Source: Eurosta solidaginis (Eukaryota > Arthropoda > Insecta > Diptera > Tephritidae). Taken from it: a DNA stretch of 64,000 nt. Where the stretch lies: the NCBI RefSeq assembly GCF_040869045.1, contig NC_090323.1, forward strand, positions 152,540,426 to 152,604,425. The letters are read 5' to 3'. This document shows positions 45,630 to 56,115 of the stretch, in pieces. Under the pieces are notes generated by a model. That model saw only the letters and a list, made by a program, of their open reading frames with translations. It was not told the DNA's origin and did not search any database. Each line of letters opens with the position of its first letter. Within the stretch, counting starts at the first letter, position 1. The position numbers and the translations under genes were made by a program.

Positions 45630-46035
45630 TTTTACTGATCCATATACACTAAAACTTCTTTACACCTTGATGGTTCGTTCCACGTTAGAATACGCTGTGT
45701 TTATATGGAGATCATTTTACGACTGCCATATAAAGGGGCTAGAACGGGTGCAACAGACCTTCATAAAATTTTCTCTGCGCACATTAAACTTAGAGGAGCC
45801 TTTTCCGTCTTATAATGCTAGATGTCTCCTTATTAACCTGAAGACGTTGGACAACGGAAGAATCTTGCTTTCGCTTAGCTTAGTGTTTGGCATAATTCAA
45901 GGCATAGTAAACGCTCCGGCTCTTTTACATCGAATTAGCTTCTTGGTACCACAGAGGAACCTAAGAAGTAATGATTTTTTTTTTATTGAACTATGCATTG
46001 TATGCTCCTATCATCAGAAACTTATGAGAGTTTAA
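45589..46035 (+). pseudogene. LINE RT C-terminal region
   Basis: It continues the previous protein after a small deletion and frameshift near 45615. 'STDFTDPYTLKLLYTLMVRS' and 'FIWRSFYD' are the thumb region, followed by 'LERVQQTFIKFSLRTLN'. The first dozen codons overlap the previous frame and are not real. The frame ends in unrelated residues after 'RNLRSND', where the 3' region is decayed. Confidence 0.7.
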
Positions 46036-46216
46036 TTTGTTCTCAAATTCTTTGAATATAGTTTTCTCAATTGAAAAATCTAAATTAAAATTACAGTTAA
46101 ATGAATTTTTAACTTATACAATTATTTTGTAAATATATTTAATTCGTTATGTAGTCTGTAAGAAACATTGTATTTCAAAGATTAATATATATTTAAATAA
46201 ATAAATAAATATCTAA

Positions 46217-46846
46217 ATAAAAAAACGATTAGTGGAAGGAGCTTCAAATGCTGACCGATAGGAATAACTTCTGAGATTACTCCCTTGTTAGCTTTTCTAT
46301 ATATATTGTAACGAATTTAGTGAAACTCCGCTTATTTTACACCTTCTACTAACGTTCGTATCGCTAAATTGTTGAATAAAATCTTACACTTCGCAACCAA
46401 TAGCGTGCTTAAATCAAACTGAAACTGATTACTCAGCTTTTGCTGCTTTTATACTCTGTGCCCAAATGTCTGGACATTTCTTCTGCTAGAATTTTCTACT
46501 TGGTTACCAGCTATACGCCACCAGCTCTAAACTACAGATACACGTTTATAGCCTCTCGCATAGCCATATGCGCGTGTGTATGTGAGTAATACTCCCACCG
46601 GTGATTGCATACTTTTGTGAGTATAGCCTTTATGTACATATGTGTATACATAACGATTGATTTGTTTGTGTACATAGAAGTGACTGCTTAGCATCGGCTT
46701 AGAGGTGATAGTATCCCTTAGTGATGCTAATATTCATACCATTTTAAAATGGTTTACTCTACGCACAGTATTGCTACGAACGTACGAAAATTTAAGGCTG
46801 TGCAAGGAGTATAATTGTGTGAGTCGTAAATCAACTTCCTTTCGCT
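46217..46846. other. no gene recognised
   Basis: AT-rich DNA between the LINE tail and the hAT terminal repeat. Confidence 0.5.
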
Positions 46847-47186
46847 TAGTGTTGGCAAAACATCGATAGTTTAGTTCTATCGATTAAATCGATTTTTGAT
46901 GAGAAAAAAATCGATAGTATCGATAGTTATTAGTAGAAATAAAACATTCAGAAAACTTGATAATGAAATATAGAAGAATGATTATTAAACGAAAATTTAT
47001 TTAAATCGAATCCTTTTTGAATGTAACAAACAAGTTAATGACAAAAACTATATTAACTATACACAGATTAAAAGTTATGTTTCACAGTAAAATGACTTAA
47101 TCTGCCTACTGCCAAAATATTTCAGAGATAATCACATATTCTAGAGCAGTCTTGCATTATTGATTGTGAATATGGCGGATATGGTT

Positions 47187-47513
47187 TCAATCAAAGTATT
47201 TGATATTTTGCTTTAAAAATAAAATTGTATTCAAATTGGTATCTTTCAGTCTGTTTCTTTTTTCACTATGTATGTGGCCGGCTTTCGAAAATATGCGCTC
47301 AGATGGCACTGATGTTGCGGGAATGCATAAAGGCTTGTCAGCAAGTTTCTTCAAGCCATTAGAAGAAAACGCCCAATATAAGAGAGGACATTGATCTTTA
47401 TCAATAACTGGTTTTTCTATATATTGCCTTATGTCTATTATTGCATCGCTCAGAGGAGAAGACACCACGAGTGTGTCTGCTGATGGCAAAAAAAGTAACG
47501 ATGGGCGTGGCAC
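47187..47513 (-). pseudogene. hAT transposase C-terminal dimerisation domain
   Basis: A 108-residue frame. From about residue 38 it reads 'CPLLYWAFSS', then 'LCIPATSVPSERIFSKAG' and 'RNRLKDTNLNTILFLKQN'. These are the conserved hydrophobic and 'PATSVPSERIFS' blocks of the hAT C-terminal dimerisation domain. The first few residues (MPRPS) are read from the inserted HINE, so the start is artificial. The real coding came from the right, now beyond the insertion. The domain would let transposase subunits associate. The catalytic DDE residues lie in the deleted part. Confidence 0.8.
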
Positions 47514-49305
47514 CGCCCACTTTTAAAAGAAGGTAATTTAGAAGTTTTGCAAGCTGTAATTTGGCAGTCGTTCAAGATATCACGATGAAATTTGGCAGGA
47601 ACGTTACTCTTATTACTATATGTATGCTTAATAAAAATTAGCAAAATCGGAGAACGACCACGCCCACTTCTTAAAAAAAATTTTTGTTAAAGTCAAATTT
47701 TAAAAGAAAAGTTAATATCTTTACAGTATATAAGTAAATTACATCAACATTCAACTCCAGTAATGATATAGTGCAACAAAATACAAAAGTAAAAGAAATT
47801 TTCAAAATTGGCGTGCCTCCGCCCTTTTTCATTTAATTTGTCTAGGATGCTTTTAATGCCATAAGTTGAACAAAAATTTACCAATCCTTGTGAAATTTGG
47901 TAGAGGCTTAGATTCTAGGACGATAACTGTTTTCTGTGAAAAAGGGCGAAATCGCTTTAATCCTCGCCCAGTTTTTATACACAGTCGACCGTCTGTCCTT
48001 TCGCTCGGCCGTTAACACGATAACTTGAGCAAAAATCAATATATCTTTACTAAACTCAGTTCACGTACTTATCTGAGCTCACTTTATATTGGTGTAAAAA
48101 ATGGCCGAAATCCGACTACGACCACGCCCACTTCTTCGATATCGCAAATTACTAAAAATGAAAAAATGGCATAATAATATACCAAATACGAAATAAGGGA
48201 TGAAACATAGTAATTGGATTGGTCTGTTGACGCAAAATATAACTTTAGAAAAAACTTTGTAAAATGGGTGTGATACCTACCATATTAAGTAGAAGAAAAT
48301 GAAAAAGTTTTGCAGGGCGAAATCAAAAGCCCTTGGAATTTTGGAAGGATAACTGTTCGTGGTATTACATATATAAATAAATTAGCGGTATCCGACAGAT
48401 GATGGTCTGGGTCACCCTGGTCCACATTTTGGTCGATATCTCGAAAACGCTTTCACATATACAACTACCACCACTCCCTTTTAAAACCCTCATTATCACC
48501 TTTCGTTTGATACCCATATCGTAAAAACACATTATAGAGTCACCCCTGGTCCACCTTTATGGCGATATCTCGAAAAGGCGTCCACCTATAGAACTAAGGA
48601 CCACTCCCTTTTAAAATACTCATTATCACCTTTCGTTTGATACCCATATCGTACAAACAAATTCCAGAGTCCACCCCTGGTCCACCTTTATGGCGATATC
48701 TCGAAAAGGCGTCCACCTATAGAACTAAGGCCCGCTCCCTTTTAAAATACTTATTAACACCTTTAATTTGATACACATATCGTACAAACAAATTCTAGAG
48801 TCAGCCCTGGTCCACCTTTATGGCGATATCTCGAAAAGGCGTCCACCCATAGAACTAAGGCCCACTCCGTTTTAAAATACTCATCAATACCTTTCATTTT
48901 ATACCCATATCATACAAACAAATTCTAGAGTCTCCCCTGGTTCTTCTTTATGGCGATATCTCGAAAAGGCGTCCACCTATAGAACTAAGGCCCACTCCCT
49001 TTTAAAATACTCATTAACACCTTTCATTTGATACCCATATCGTACAAACAAATTCTAGAGTCAGCCCTGGTCCACCGTTATGGCGATATCCCTAAATGGC
49101 GTCCATCTATAGAACTATGGTCCATTCCCTCTTAAAATACTCTTTAATACCTTCCATTTGATAGCCATGTCATACAAACACATTCCAGGGTTACCCTAGG
49201 TTCATTTTACTACGAGGTGATTTTCCCTTATTTTGTCTCCATAGCTCTCAACTGAGTATATAATGTTCGATTACACCCGAACTTAGCCTTCCTTACTTGT
49301 TTTGT
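47495..49305 (+). mobile_element. HINE copy inserted in hAT
   Basis: It starts at 'gggcgtggcaccgcccac' without the 5' head and runs to the 3' stem-loop 'gttcgattacacccgaac' and 'cttccttacttgtt'. It carries the longest 130-bp array of the window at 48411-49210. Sequence on both sides is hAT, so the HINE is the younger element. Confidence 0.8.
48411..49210 (+). repeat. 130-bp tandem array within HINE
   Basis: The block 'cccctggtccacc' or a variant starts at 48411, 48541, 48672, 48802, 48932 and 49062, and the degenerate last unit starts near 49190. The spacing is 130-131 bp. Each unit contains 'gatatctcgaaaaggcg', 'ccacctatagaactaagg', 'cactccc' with 'ttttaaaatactc', and 'tttgatacccatatcgta'. 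Edge units are more diverged than inner ones. Confidence 0.85.
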
Positions 49306-49485
49306 TATAGAATTATCGCCATAGTATATATCCCGATTTAAGAAATCTTTGATTGCACTCTTCTTTTTTGGTACATCTGGTTCAAAATCAGATAGGATAT
49401 ACAGAGAATTCTTTTCTGCAGTTGATGGATCGTGAAGTAAACGCTTTAGTTTGTGGTTATGCTTTCTTTTAAAATGGTCAAACAT
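49228..49485 (-). pseudogene. hAT transposase N-terminal BED zinc finger
   Basis: The frame reads 'MFDHFKRKHNHKLKRL' and extends upstream in frame without an ATG (to about 49551) to 'CELCCSKYKYCGNTKN'. This gives the C-x2-C ... H-x4-H pattern of a BED-type DNA-binding finger. The hAT sequence continues to 'GDNSIT' (about 49306), after which the residues come from the HINE. In the element this domain would bind the transposon ends. It is followed, across the HINE, by the C-terminal domain only. Confidence 0.75.
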
Positions 49486-49836
49486 GTTTTTGGTATTTCC
49501 ACAATATTTATATTTACTGCAACAAAGCTCGCATTGTACGAACTTAAGTTTTCAAAATTTTAAAAAATTGCCACACACTGGACTTCTGCGTATTCATTTT
49601 TCACATTTATTTTTTTGAGCTGAAAAGCGTCGACGTTAATTCAAAGAACACAGAAAATAATGAGACGCAAAATTCGATCAAGAGATGCCAATGTGTAGAA
49701 ATTTGGTAGTTTTTCTATTCACGTAAAATGCGACATAAGCGATAGTTTTAACGACTGTTTTAACGAACTATCGATCGGTCGATAGTTTAGAAACCATAGA
49801 TCCTATCGATAGACTATCGATGTTTTTCAAACACCA

Positions 49837-49944
49837 CTTTCCTTATTAGGATAACGAATTGGTTTTCTGTGTGCTGATTTCACCGTAAATTAAGCGCCTT
49901 AAAATATAAACCATGATGAAAACAAAGAGGTGAAATCAATGTTA
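49837..49944. other. short spacer between hAT and LINE
   Basis: No feature is recognised. Confidence 0.5.
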
Positions 49945-50360
49945 GGTTAGGCTGAACTGACCGATCCGTAAGGACGTCACATAAACTGAATGAGTCCGTA
50001 GTATTACCAGACGTTTTTTAAACGACCAAACTGAAAGACTCTATCAAAAAAAGGACCTATGTATGTTATTAAATAACTCCGTTCTCTTGGAAAATACTAG
50101 AGGCTTCCTATAGCCAATGTCACTTGATGCTTTTAGATATGAAAGTTGTATCACTCCAAATAGTTGTAGTCTTAGCCTGGCAAGCGCGAAGCACGAGCAC
50201 AAAACGTGCTCGATCGTTTCCTCCTCCAACGCGCTTTCTACATCTGCTATCGCTGGCCAAGCCTAATTTAAAGGCATGTGGCGCCAGAAGGCTGTGTCCA
50301 GTTAGAATATCCGTCATGACTCTACAGTCCTCTTTTGAAATCAGCGTTAAGTTCAATGAA
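49945..50360 (-). mobile_element. LOA-like LINE 3' fragment
   Basis: The minus strand carries the 3' UTR (49945-50060), then the C-terminal region: 'ETIEHVLCSCFALARLRLQL' (50229-50044 frame) and, one frame over, 'SKEDCRVMTDILTGHSLLAP' (50356-50120). The knuckle retains H and the last C, while the first C pair lies across a frameshift. It is 5'-truncated. Confidence 0.75.
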
Positions 50361-52255
50361 TTCGTTTTAGACGATGCAAACCCACACTGTTAGATATGTT
50401 TCCTTTGCCAACTAATATTTTCGTTTTGTTTTTCATGGTTTTCGTGTATAAATTTTCCGCAAATTGCCTTGTTACATGTAAAACGGTCTGGAACATGAAC
50501 AAAGTATTTCTGAAACATGGATTCTCGTCTATAGTAAAAGAACAATATTATTTTAAAGTTATACTTAATGTACGACAACCGCTTTGATATTTACAAAACA
50601 TCATTTTCGATCGAAGGTTGCCCCTGTTAAACCAAATTTTGCGTTTGTATGTGACACAACACTCAAAAGGAAGTGACAAAGGAGGCAAAGCATCAAGGTG
50701 GAAAGCTGCCATCAAAAATTAATGAATTAACTTTTTGAGCATTGCAATTAAAAATAAAACAACAATTCCTTCCTTTTAACACATTACATAATTGAAAATC
50801 CAAATACATATGATAAAAATAAATTGAATAAATAACATACATAAATTGCAAGCAAAACAAATTAGACGCTTTTCTCCTCAACCACAGAACATGAGGTGTG
50901 GCATTTTTAATTAGATAGATAAAGTTATGTAAGGGACAGAAAGGGCAAAGCAATGAAATATGACGCAATATTTAAACATTACTAAATAGAAAAAACTTAA
51001 CGCCGAAAATTTAACTAAATAATACCTCCATTCATAAGTAAGTTTAAGCACAAACATCCATACAAAACACTGCACTGATATTGTCTGTGTTCACAGTACA
51101 AACCGCACTACATAACCACAAAGCTTCTAATTAAGTAAGTGGAAGGAGGTTATAAGTGCTTGATGTAACATATGTGCTTTAGTACTCTCGTACATAACTG
51201 CGTTACTCTCATGGGGAATCTAAAAAAAAAAATTGTACGAATGAACATAGAATACAGAACCTTCCTTTGATATCATGAATAAACATAGATTAATGCATAC
51301 GTAAGTAACTAAACTTCATACATAAATACGTATGTCTGCGTATTTCCGGCCGTTTTAATTAGTTCTAAAGCTAATCAAATATTTTGCTTTTGGGTCTCAA
51401 CTCAACCCACAACTTTTGTTCTTCTTCTTCCAAGATCCTTTATGAATTTTCATTTCATAAGAATATTTCTTCGTTAAGTGAATTTGTATATTTGAATTTG
51501 TGTAAGCGTTCGTTTGTGTATGTGTGTGCGTGTGTGCTAAGTTAATTTGCTTAGGCCCAAAAGCCTTCCGGCCATAGACGTAATGGTTGTATGCTTTCTT
51601 TATTAAAGTAGTATTCGTGTATGGGAACATAGTGGGGTCCATACTACCCTGCAGAAACCCGGTTTAGCATATAGAAAACTTTAGCAGAAAACTATGTATA
51701 AGCTAGCGCGTTAAAGGGCTTTGGAGGGGTCACGAGGCTGTCGGGGGATAACAACAACAGGTGCAGGAGTACTGGCCTAAATTTGGGGAAATAATTTCCC
51801 AAAAGCAAAATACTCCCTTATACTAAAAAAACACCAACAACAAATCGAGTCTCCTTTTGTCGAAAGCCTTTGTGTATTATTTGGTACTATATAGTGGACA
51901 ATGTGAACGTGAGTGACTGCGACGTAAAGTGTCACGGCTTCTTATAAATCGGTACTTTAATCCACACATTGTTTTGCTTCTTGGACACCACTTCAGTTGC
52001 TTTATCAGCCGGTATTTTACCTTCCGAACGATATACATTCATGTACTTCAAAAATGCTTACTAGGTAGGCTTCAAAGAATTTTGGAATCGAATTTTTACT
52101 ACACTCCCCATACCGACTCAGGTCAGCTATTCCATTTAAGGGCGCTACATACTAACATGCAGAATTCCAGAAATATGACCATACTGCTCAGTAGAATCTG
52201 CAGGCTTTGCGAGAGGAAGTGACGTTTTCCAACATCTGAATTTATCGCAAAATAA
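50361..52255. other. no gene recognised
   Basis: AT-rich, unique-looking DNA. A (TG)n-like run lies near 51510-51535. Frames here have no domain. 51720-51770 contains 'cgggggataacaacaacag', a common fly transposon-leader-like motif, but it is too short to call. Confidence 0.4.
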
Positions 52256-52475
52256 AGGACCCTAAGATACAGATCAGATGACTTGTCGACCAACTGGGTC
52301 AAAAGAGCAGAACAACTTATGAATTGTAACCTCATCGCTGGAGCGTGTAAATTATGGTCAACCGTGAACTATTTCAAGAATGAAGCGCTCATTACCATCA
52401 CGACAACTGATGTTTCACAAGCCTTAAAGAAGAGCAGAGCCTCCAATGTGATTCTTGTTCTTATAAACACGTGTA
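52256..52475 (+). pseudogene. jockey-type LINE linker fragment
   Basis: The frame 52283-52510 reads 'AGACKLWSTVNYFKNEA', resembling the 'LWSTVKSLSN'-type block between endonuclease and RT in jockey-like ORF2. Coding similarity is weak and no catalytic motif is present. Confidence 0.4.
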
Positions 52476-52493
52476 TGTATGAATTAAAAAGGA

Positions 52494-52540
52494 AACACGG
52501 CGCAAATTGAAGAGAACTCGAGCTATGTCTCTTCTGTGGT
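52494..52540 (+). mobile_element. tRNA-SINE 3' body fragment
   Basis: 'acggcgcaaattgaagagaa' followed by 'tctcttctg' matches the 3' body of the SINE at 13069-13434. It is short, so it is only indicative. Confidence 0.4.
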
Positions 52541-52585
52541 AAATCAGATCAAGAATTTTTTTTTTTTTGATATATTCATTAGAAT

Positions 52586-52982
52586 GGGTCGATTTATTAA
52601 CCGATAACGCGCCATCGATTTTTCGATAGGATTTCGGCTCTGGAAAAAAAGTTCCACTACGCATACCCAAAAAAATAGTTTTCGAGCCTGCGAAATTTCA
52701 TATTTTTTTCGATTTTTTATGCATTTCATTTTCAAGGCTCCAAATCATTTTTTATGAATTTTTTTCGTGCCAATTGGCAAATGCAAAATTGGTAAAGGCA
52801 GTTTTTTGAAAAAAAAAAAATTCTTTTATGGAGATTTAGAAGAATTTTGGTCGAAAAATCGACTTTTTTTCGCAGGCTCGAAAATAATTTTTTTGGGTAT
52901 ACGTAGTGGAACTCCTTTTCCTGATCCTATCGAAAAATCGATGGCGCGATATTGGTTAACTTTCCTCCATACAAATCGACCC
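52586..52982. mobile_element. palindromic MITE
   Basis: Arms 52586-52697 and 52865-52982 are inverted copies. They share 'gggtcgattt', 'gcgccatcgatttttcgata', 'gttccactacg' and 'cgagcctgcgaaa'. The spacer of about 165 bp is AT-rich and partly self-complementary. No transposase is encoded. Confidence 0.8.
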
Positions 52983-53089
52983 AGCCTAGGAAACCAAGCC
53001 AATCAGCAAGACTTCTTCATCCAACATGTATCTTTTCGACAGAAGTGAAGATTCTTGAAACTTTTCTTCTCACTTATTAAACTGCAAAC

Positions 53090-53410
53090 TTCTGGTTAGC
53101 GACACATTGGTACAGTTTGAGGACGCTCCATAGCACCCCCACCGCCCCAAACATAATAAGTACCCGAACAAAATCTGGGGTCAACCAACAACCATACCAA
53201 GGGATTGTGCTTGTGGCACTCGACCTGTCCAAAGCTTTGTTTACCATAGCATGACTTTAGTCATAGAAGGATCATCCCCTGCACGAAGTGTCAAAAAAAG
53301 GACCGCAGATTATCTAAGTAGCGAACCTCAATTAAATTTGGATTTGAAAAAGGTCAGATCAGTAAAGCTTAACTAGCTACCTGATACCTTATCCAGCTGT
53401 TTGATCAAAA
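53090..53410 (+). pseudogene. jockey-type LINE RT fragment
   Basis: A frame at about 53118-53250 reads 'TLHSTPTAPNIIS' and 'VLVALDLSKALFTIA'. The latter is RT motif A of jockey-like LINEs ('ALDLSKAFDTV' type) with D kept and the rest decayed. It may belong to the same LINE as 52256-52475, now split by the MITE and SINE piece. Confidence 0.5.
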
Positions 53411-53577
53411 GGAACATAAAAAGGCCCGCTTAGTACTCTCCGAATGCGCAGTGTTCCCACATGCTACAAATCATCTCCTATTATTAACCTGAATGAAGCC
53501 TTTTGAAGACGAAATATTCCTTTGTAACTTTATTGTTGGAATCTCCTATAACAATCCTTGAATAGTGTAGCCCATTC
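53411..53577. other. no gene recognised
   Basis: Decayed transposon-like DNA without readable motifs. Confidence 0.35.
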
Positions 53578-54030
53578 TTGGAAAAGTTTTTGAAACTGCT
53601 TTTTGTTATTCCTGGAAAACTTTTTCGTGTAGACATGTCATCTGCAGTGCCATTTTTCGTTCTCCAAATACCAGCGCATCATTCTTTCGTAGTATTTGCA
53701 AAAGTTTGTCCACTAATTAGCTGCACAAGTGAGACGATAATACTTCTACTTGTGGGTTTTATCTTGTACTCGTCGGTCTTGTCATCTCCTATTGTAATTG
53801 AGGCTATCCTTATGCGGAGGAGAGCTTCAATTACTTTTAATTATGGGTTCCTGGACTCACATTCTGTTGCGTCCTTGGTTTTCACCTTAGTGTGCTGCGT
53901 TTCCGAACTAGGGGCAAAGCACTGTCTCACCATAGCCGAAAGCATTATGAATTTCTATAGTTTGGTATACAAAGCAGGATCAGGCGACCGGCTCATCCTG
54001 TATGCATGTTTATTTATTTGCTCATCTTGA
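53578..54030 (+). other. unassigned 150-residue open frame
   Basis: A hydrophobic frame starting MEKFLKLLFV, with apolar stretches near residues 55-75 and 98-110. I do not recognise a family. The neighbours are decayed LINE pieces, and no splice or promoter context is evident. It may be chance in a pyrimidine-rich segment or an anciently decayed gene. It should not be taken as a gene without transcript support. Confidence 0.25.
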
Positions 54031-55319
54031 AATTGTTATATTTCGACAGAGTTATGACATATATAAAGACCAACGCACTAATTTAACATTTGATTAAGTA
54101 ACAATTTAAAAGTACTTTCAGAGTAGGAATGTTTTCATGAATGTTCTGGCCTGTCTCTTGGAATTCCGATAACGACTCCCTTTTTTCTGGCAGATACGCC
54201 AGCTCCTAGAACTATTTTCAGGGGTGAAATATCATCATCCATTTACATGACATTATCTAGCCAGTGAAGTTTTTTTTCGCCGCATTTTCTACATATCTGC
54301 ACTAAGATCCTTCAGTTTGCTTTTAAACCCCTTTCTATATACATATGTACGCAGTATTATCTTACAAAAGTAAAATTCAGTATAATTTTGAAGTCTATTT
54401 TTCCTAGAGGGTTCACACTTTGACACATATGTGATAGTATGTATAAGCGGGATTTCCTTAAGCGAAGCCACCTTTCGCGTATTGCTTCCATGCCACTCCC
54501 ACTTGTCTGTACGTACACAAAATATGGTTTCCCAGCTTTGTTGCGTTGATTTTCCACTTCGTTACACAAGCAACGCGGCGCCTCGCCAACTTTTAAAGTT
54601 TACGCCAACTGACACGAATATCGCGCTAAAATTCTTAATAAAATCCTTGTTTACGTGTGTGGCGTTCAGTAAATTTAACATCTTCATATGATCGTATTAA
54701 TAGTTTTTAGTTATGCAGTGGCACGTCTTATGTACATAATTTTGCAATGTCGTGACTTAGATTCGTTCATGAATATACATATCTAATTATTGCGTATCTA
54801 AAGTCATGTTGTGGAAAATTCTGTACTCACCTCTCGGGTTGGTAATGAGAGAACTCAAAGCTTAAGAAGAAATTATGTGTAATTAATGTGGAGAATTTCC
54901 TTGATTGTCATCCGTGGTTGTATCAAGCTTATGACCTATTTAGACGTTATTGCTCCCTCAGATATCAAATATAAAGTCAGGAAAAGTGCTTAGTAAGTTC
55001 GAGCAAACCTTAGATAAACTCATTGTCCACTTGTGAGCTTGTCACTGCTGTAATTGCTTAGTACTATGGTATTCGTGGTAATTATAGTAAGCAGTAATAC
55101 ATCATCCGGACTACTGCGGATAATAAACAATTCTTGACTTAATTTTTCTATATAAATAAGAATTGCAATGAACGCAAAATTCAAAGTAGGAAAAGGATTT
55201 GTTTTCCTGTTTCATAGAAAGTTCTGGTAAATCGTATTCACAAACTACTGTAGGAAGTAGAGCGAGGAGGGACCAAACCCCATAGAAAAGTGTGGAAAGG
55301 AATGTCACAAGGGAGGGTT
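54031..55319. other. no gene recognised
   Basis: AT-rich DNA. The frames at 54289-54691 and 55111-55458 lack recognisable domains. Confidence 0.45.
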
Positions 55320-55375
55320 CCATTTCTAATATAAAGCCTTCGGGGAGTAACCTTATCGCTAGAAGAGCAACAACG
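55320..55375 (+). mobile_element. LINE leader-like fragment
   Basis: 'aaagccttcggggagtaacc' then 'ttatcgcta' matches the block at 41505-41535 ('cctcggggagtcttatcgct'). It is very short. Confidence 0.4.
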
Positions 55376-55754
55376 AAAACAGGTTGAAATATCTGAGAAC
55401 TATGCCCAACAGCAAGATGCCCTGGTGGCATTTGCAGGGCTAAAACCTTGTGGACCATCCAGCGGTCGTTTCAGTTTCGACTTCATCCCCGGCGAGGAAG
55501 ATTTCTACTATTCACACTCCACACGGCTGAATTCTTTTAAGTAGCATCACAAATCAATTTTGTTTTATTTATGCCAGGTGCTATCATTACACATGTTTCC
55601 TTTGTAAAAGCGATCAACAAGCGTATAAAACACACAGCGATTCAAGTAATCAATTGCAAGCATTTTCGTGGTCGTAAACTTCTTAAATTGTTTATCGTAC
55701 CTTAGCACTAAGTACAAATATTTTCACTTATCAAAACCGATTACTAGAAGGTGG

Positions 55755-56115
55755 GTTATTTCCCCTAGCGGATTAGGGGGCGCAGAATATACCCGCGGTA
55801 AGTATGCCTATCGTAAGCGGCAACTAAAATACCGAAATGATTCCACAGGCTGATTCAAGAGGTTGCCAGCGCATTATATAGCTTCTCCAACCCAATTGTC
55901 AACCTCTCCTACCCATGGCAAATAATGCCTTTTAGCAGTCGAGGCTCTGACGACTCCATGTTCTAGGCCTAGAAGTTTCAATGTGATCATACTAAATCGT
56001 CTCCGAGATGGTCGGTAGCTTAATAGTGCCTCTTACCCGAACGTACCGGAATTATATCCGGCAAATTACCATCAACATCCATAGCACTCCTTTTTCGCTA
56101 CAACAAAAACAACAT
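55755..56115 (+). mobile_element. LINE 5'-leader-like fragment
   Basis: An ordered series of blocks: 'cctagcggattagggggcgc', 'agaatatacccgcggtaagt', 'ttgccagcgcattatatagc', 'cccaattgtcaacctctcct' and 'ccggaattatatccggcaaa'. Parts recur at 41360-41545 and, in reverse complement, at 16940-17005. I recognise this as a 5' UTR type common in dipteran LINEs, without being able to name the clade. No ORF follows. Confidence 0.55.

Larger units (their letters stand above)
44340..46216 (+). mobile_element. jockey/CR1-type LINE, 3' half
   Basis: A non-LTR retrotransposon with reverse transcriptase but no RNase H. It begins in the linker after the endonuclease (44340-44500, 'KSNPKSFWR'-like), runs through RT and its C-terminal region, and ends with a TAAATAAATAAAT tail near 46190-46216. 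There is no endonuclease and no ORF1, so it is truncated. Which jockey-superfamily clade it belongs to cannot be decided by eye. Confidence 0.75.
46847..49836 (-). mobile_element. internally deleted hAT transposon, split by a HINE
   Basis: The terminal inverted repeats begin tagtgttggcaaaacatc on the left and, in reverse complement, tggtgtttgaaaaacatc on the right, both followed by 'gatagt'. Imperfect 8-bp flanks (ctttcgct and ctttcctt, 6 of 8 matching) fit a decayed hAT target-site duplication. On the minus strand, a BED-finger segment (49551-49306) and a hAT C-terminal dimerisation segment (47494-47187) are kept, but the catalytic middle of the transposase is absent. A HINE of about 1.8 kb occupies 47495-49305. 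Without it the element is about 1.2 kb and non-autonomous. Confidence 0.75.

Noticed and set aside
48411..49210. CRISPR-like repeat/spacer array
   Set aside because: Whole 130-bp units are repeated with gradual divergence and without unique spacers. The setting is a eukaryotic transposon.
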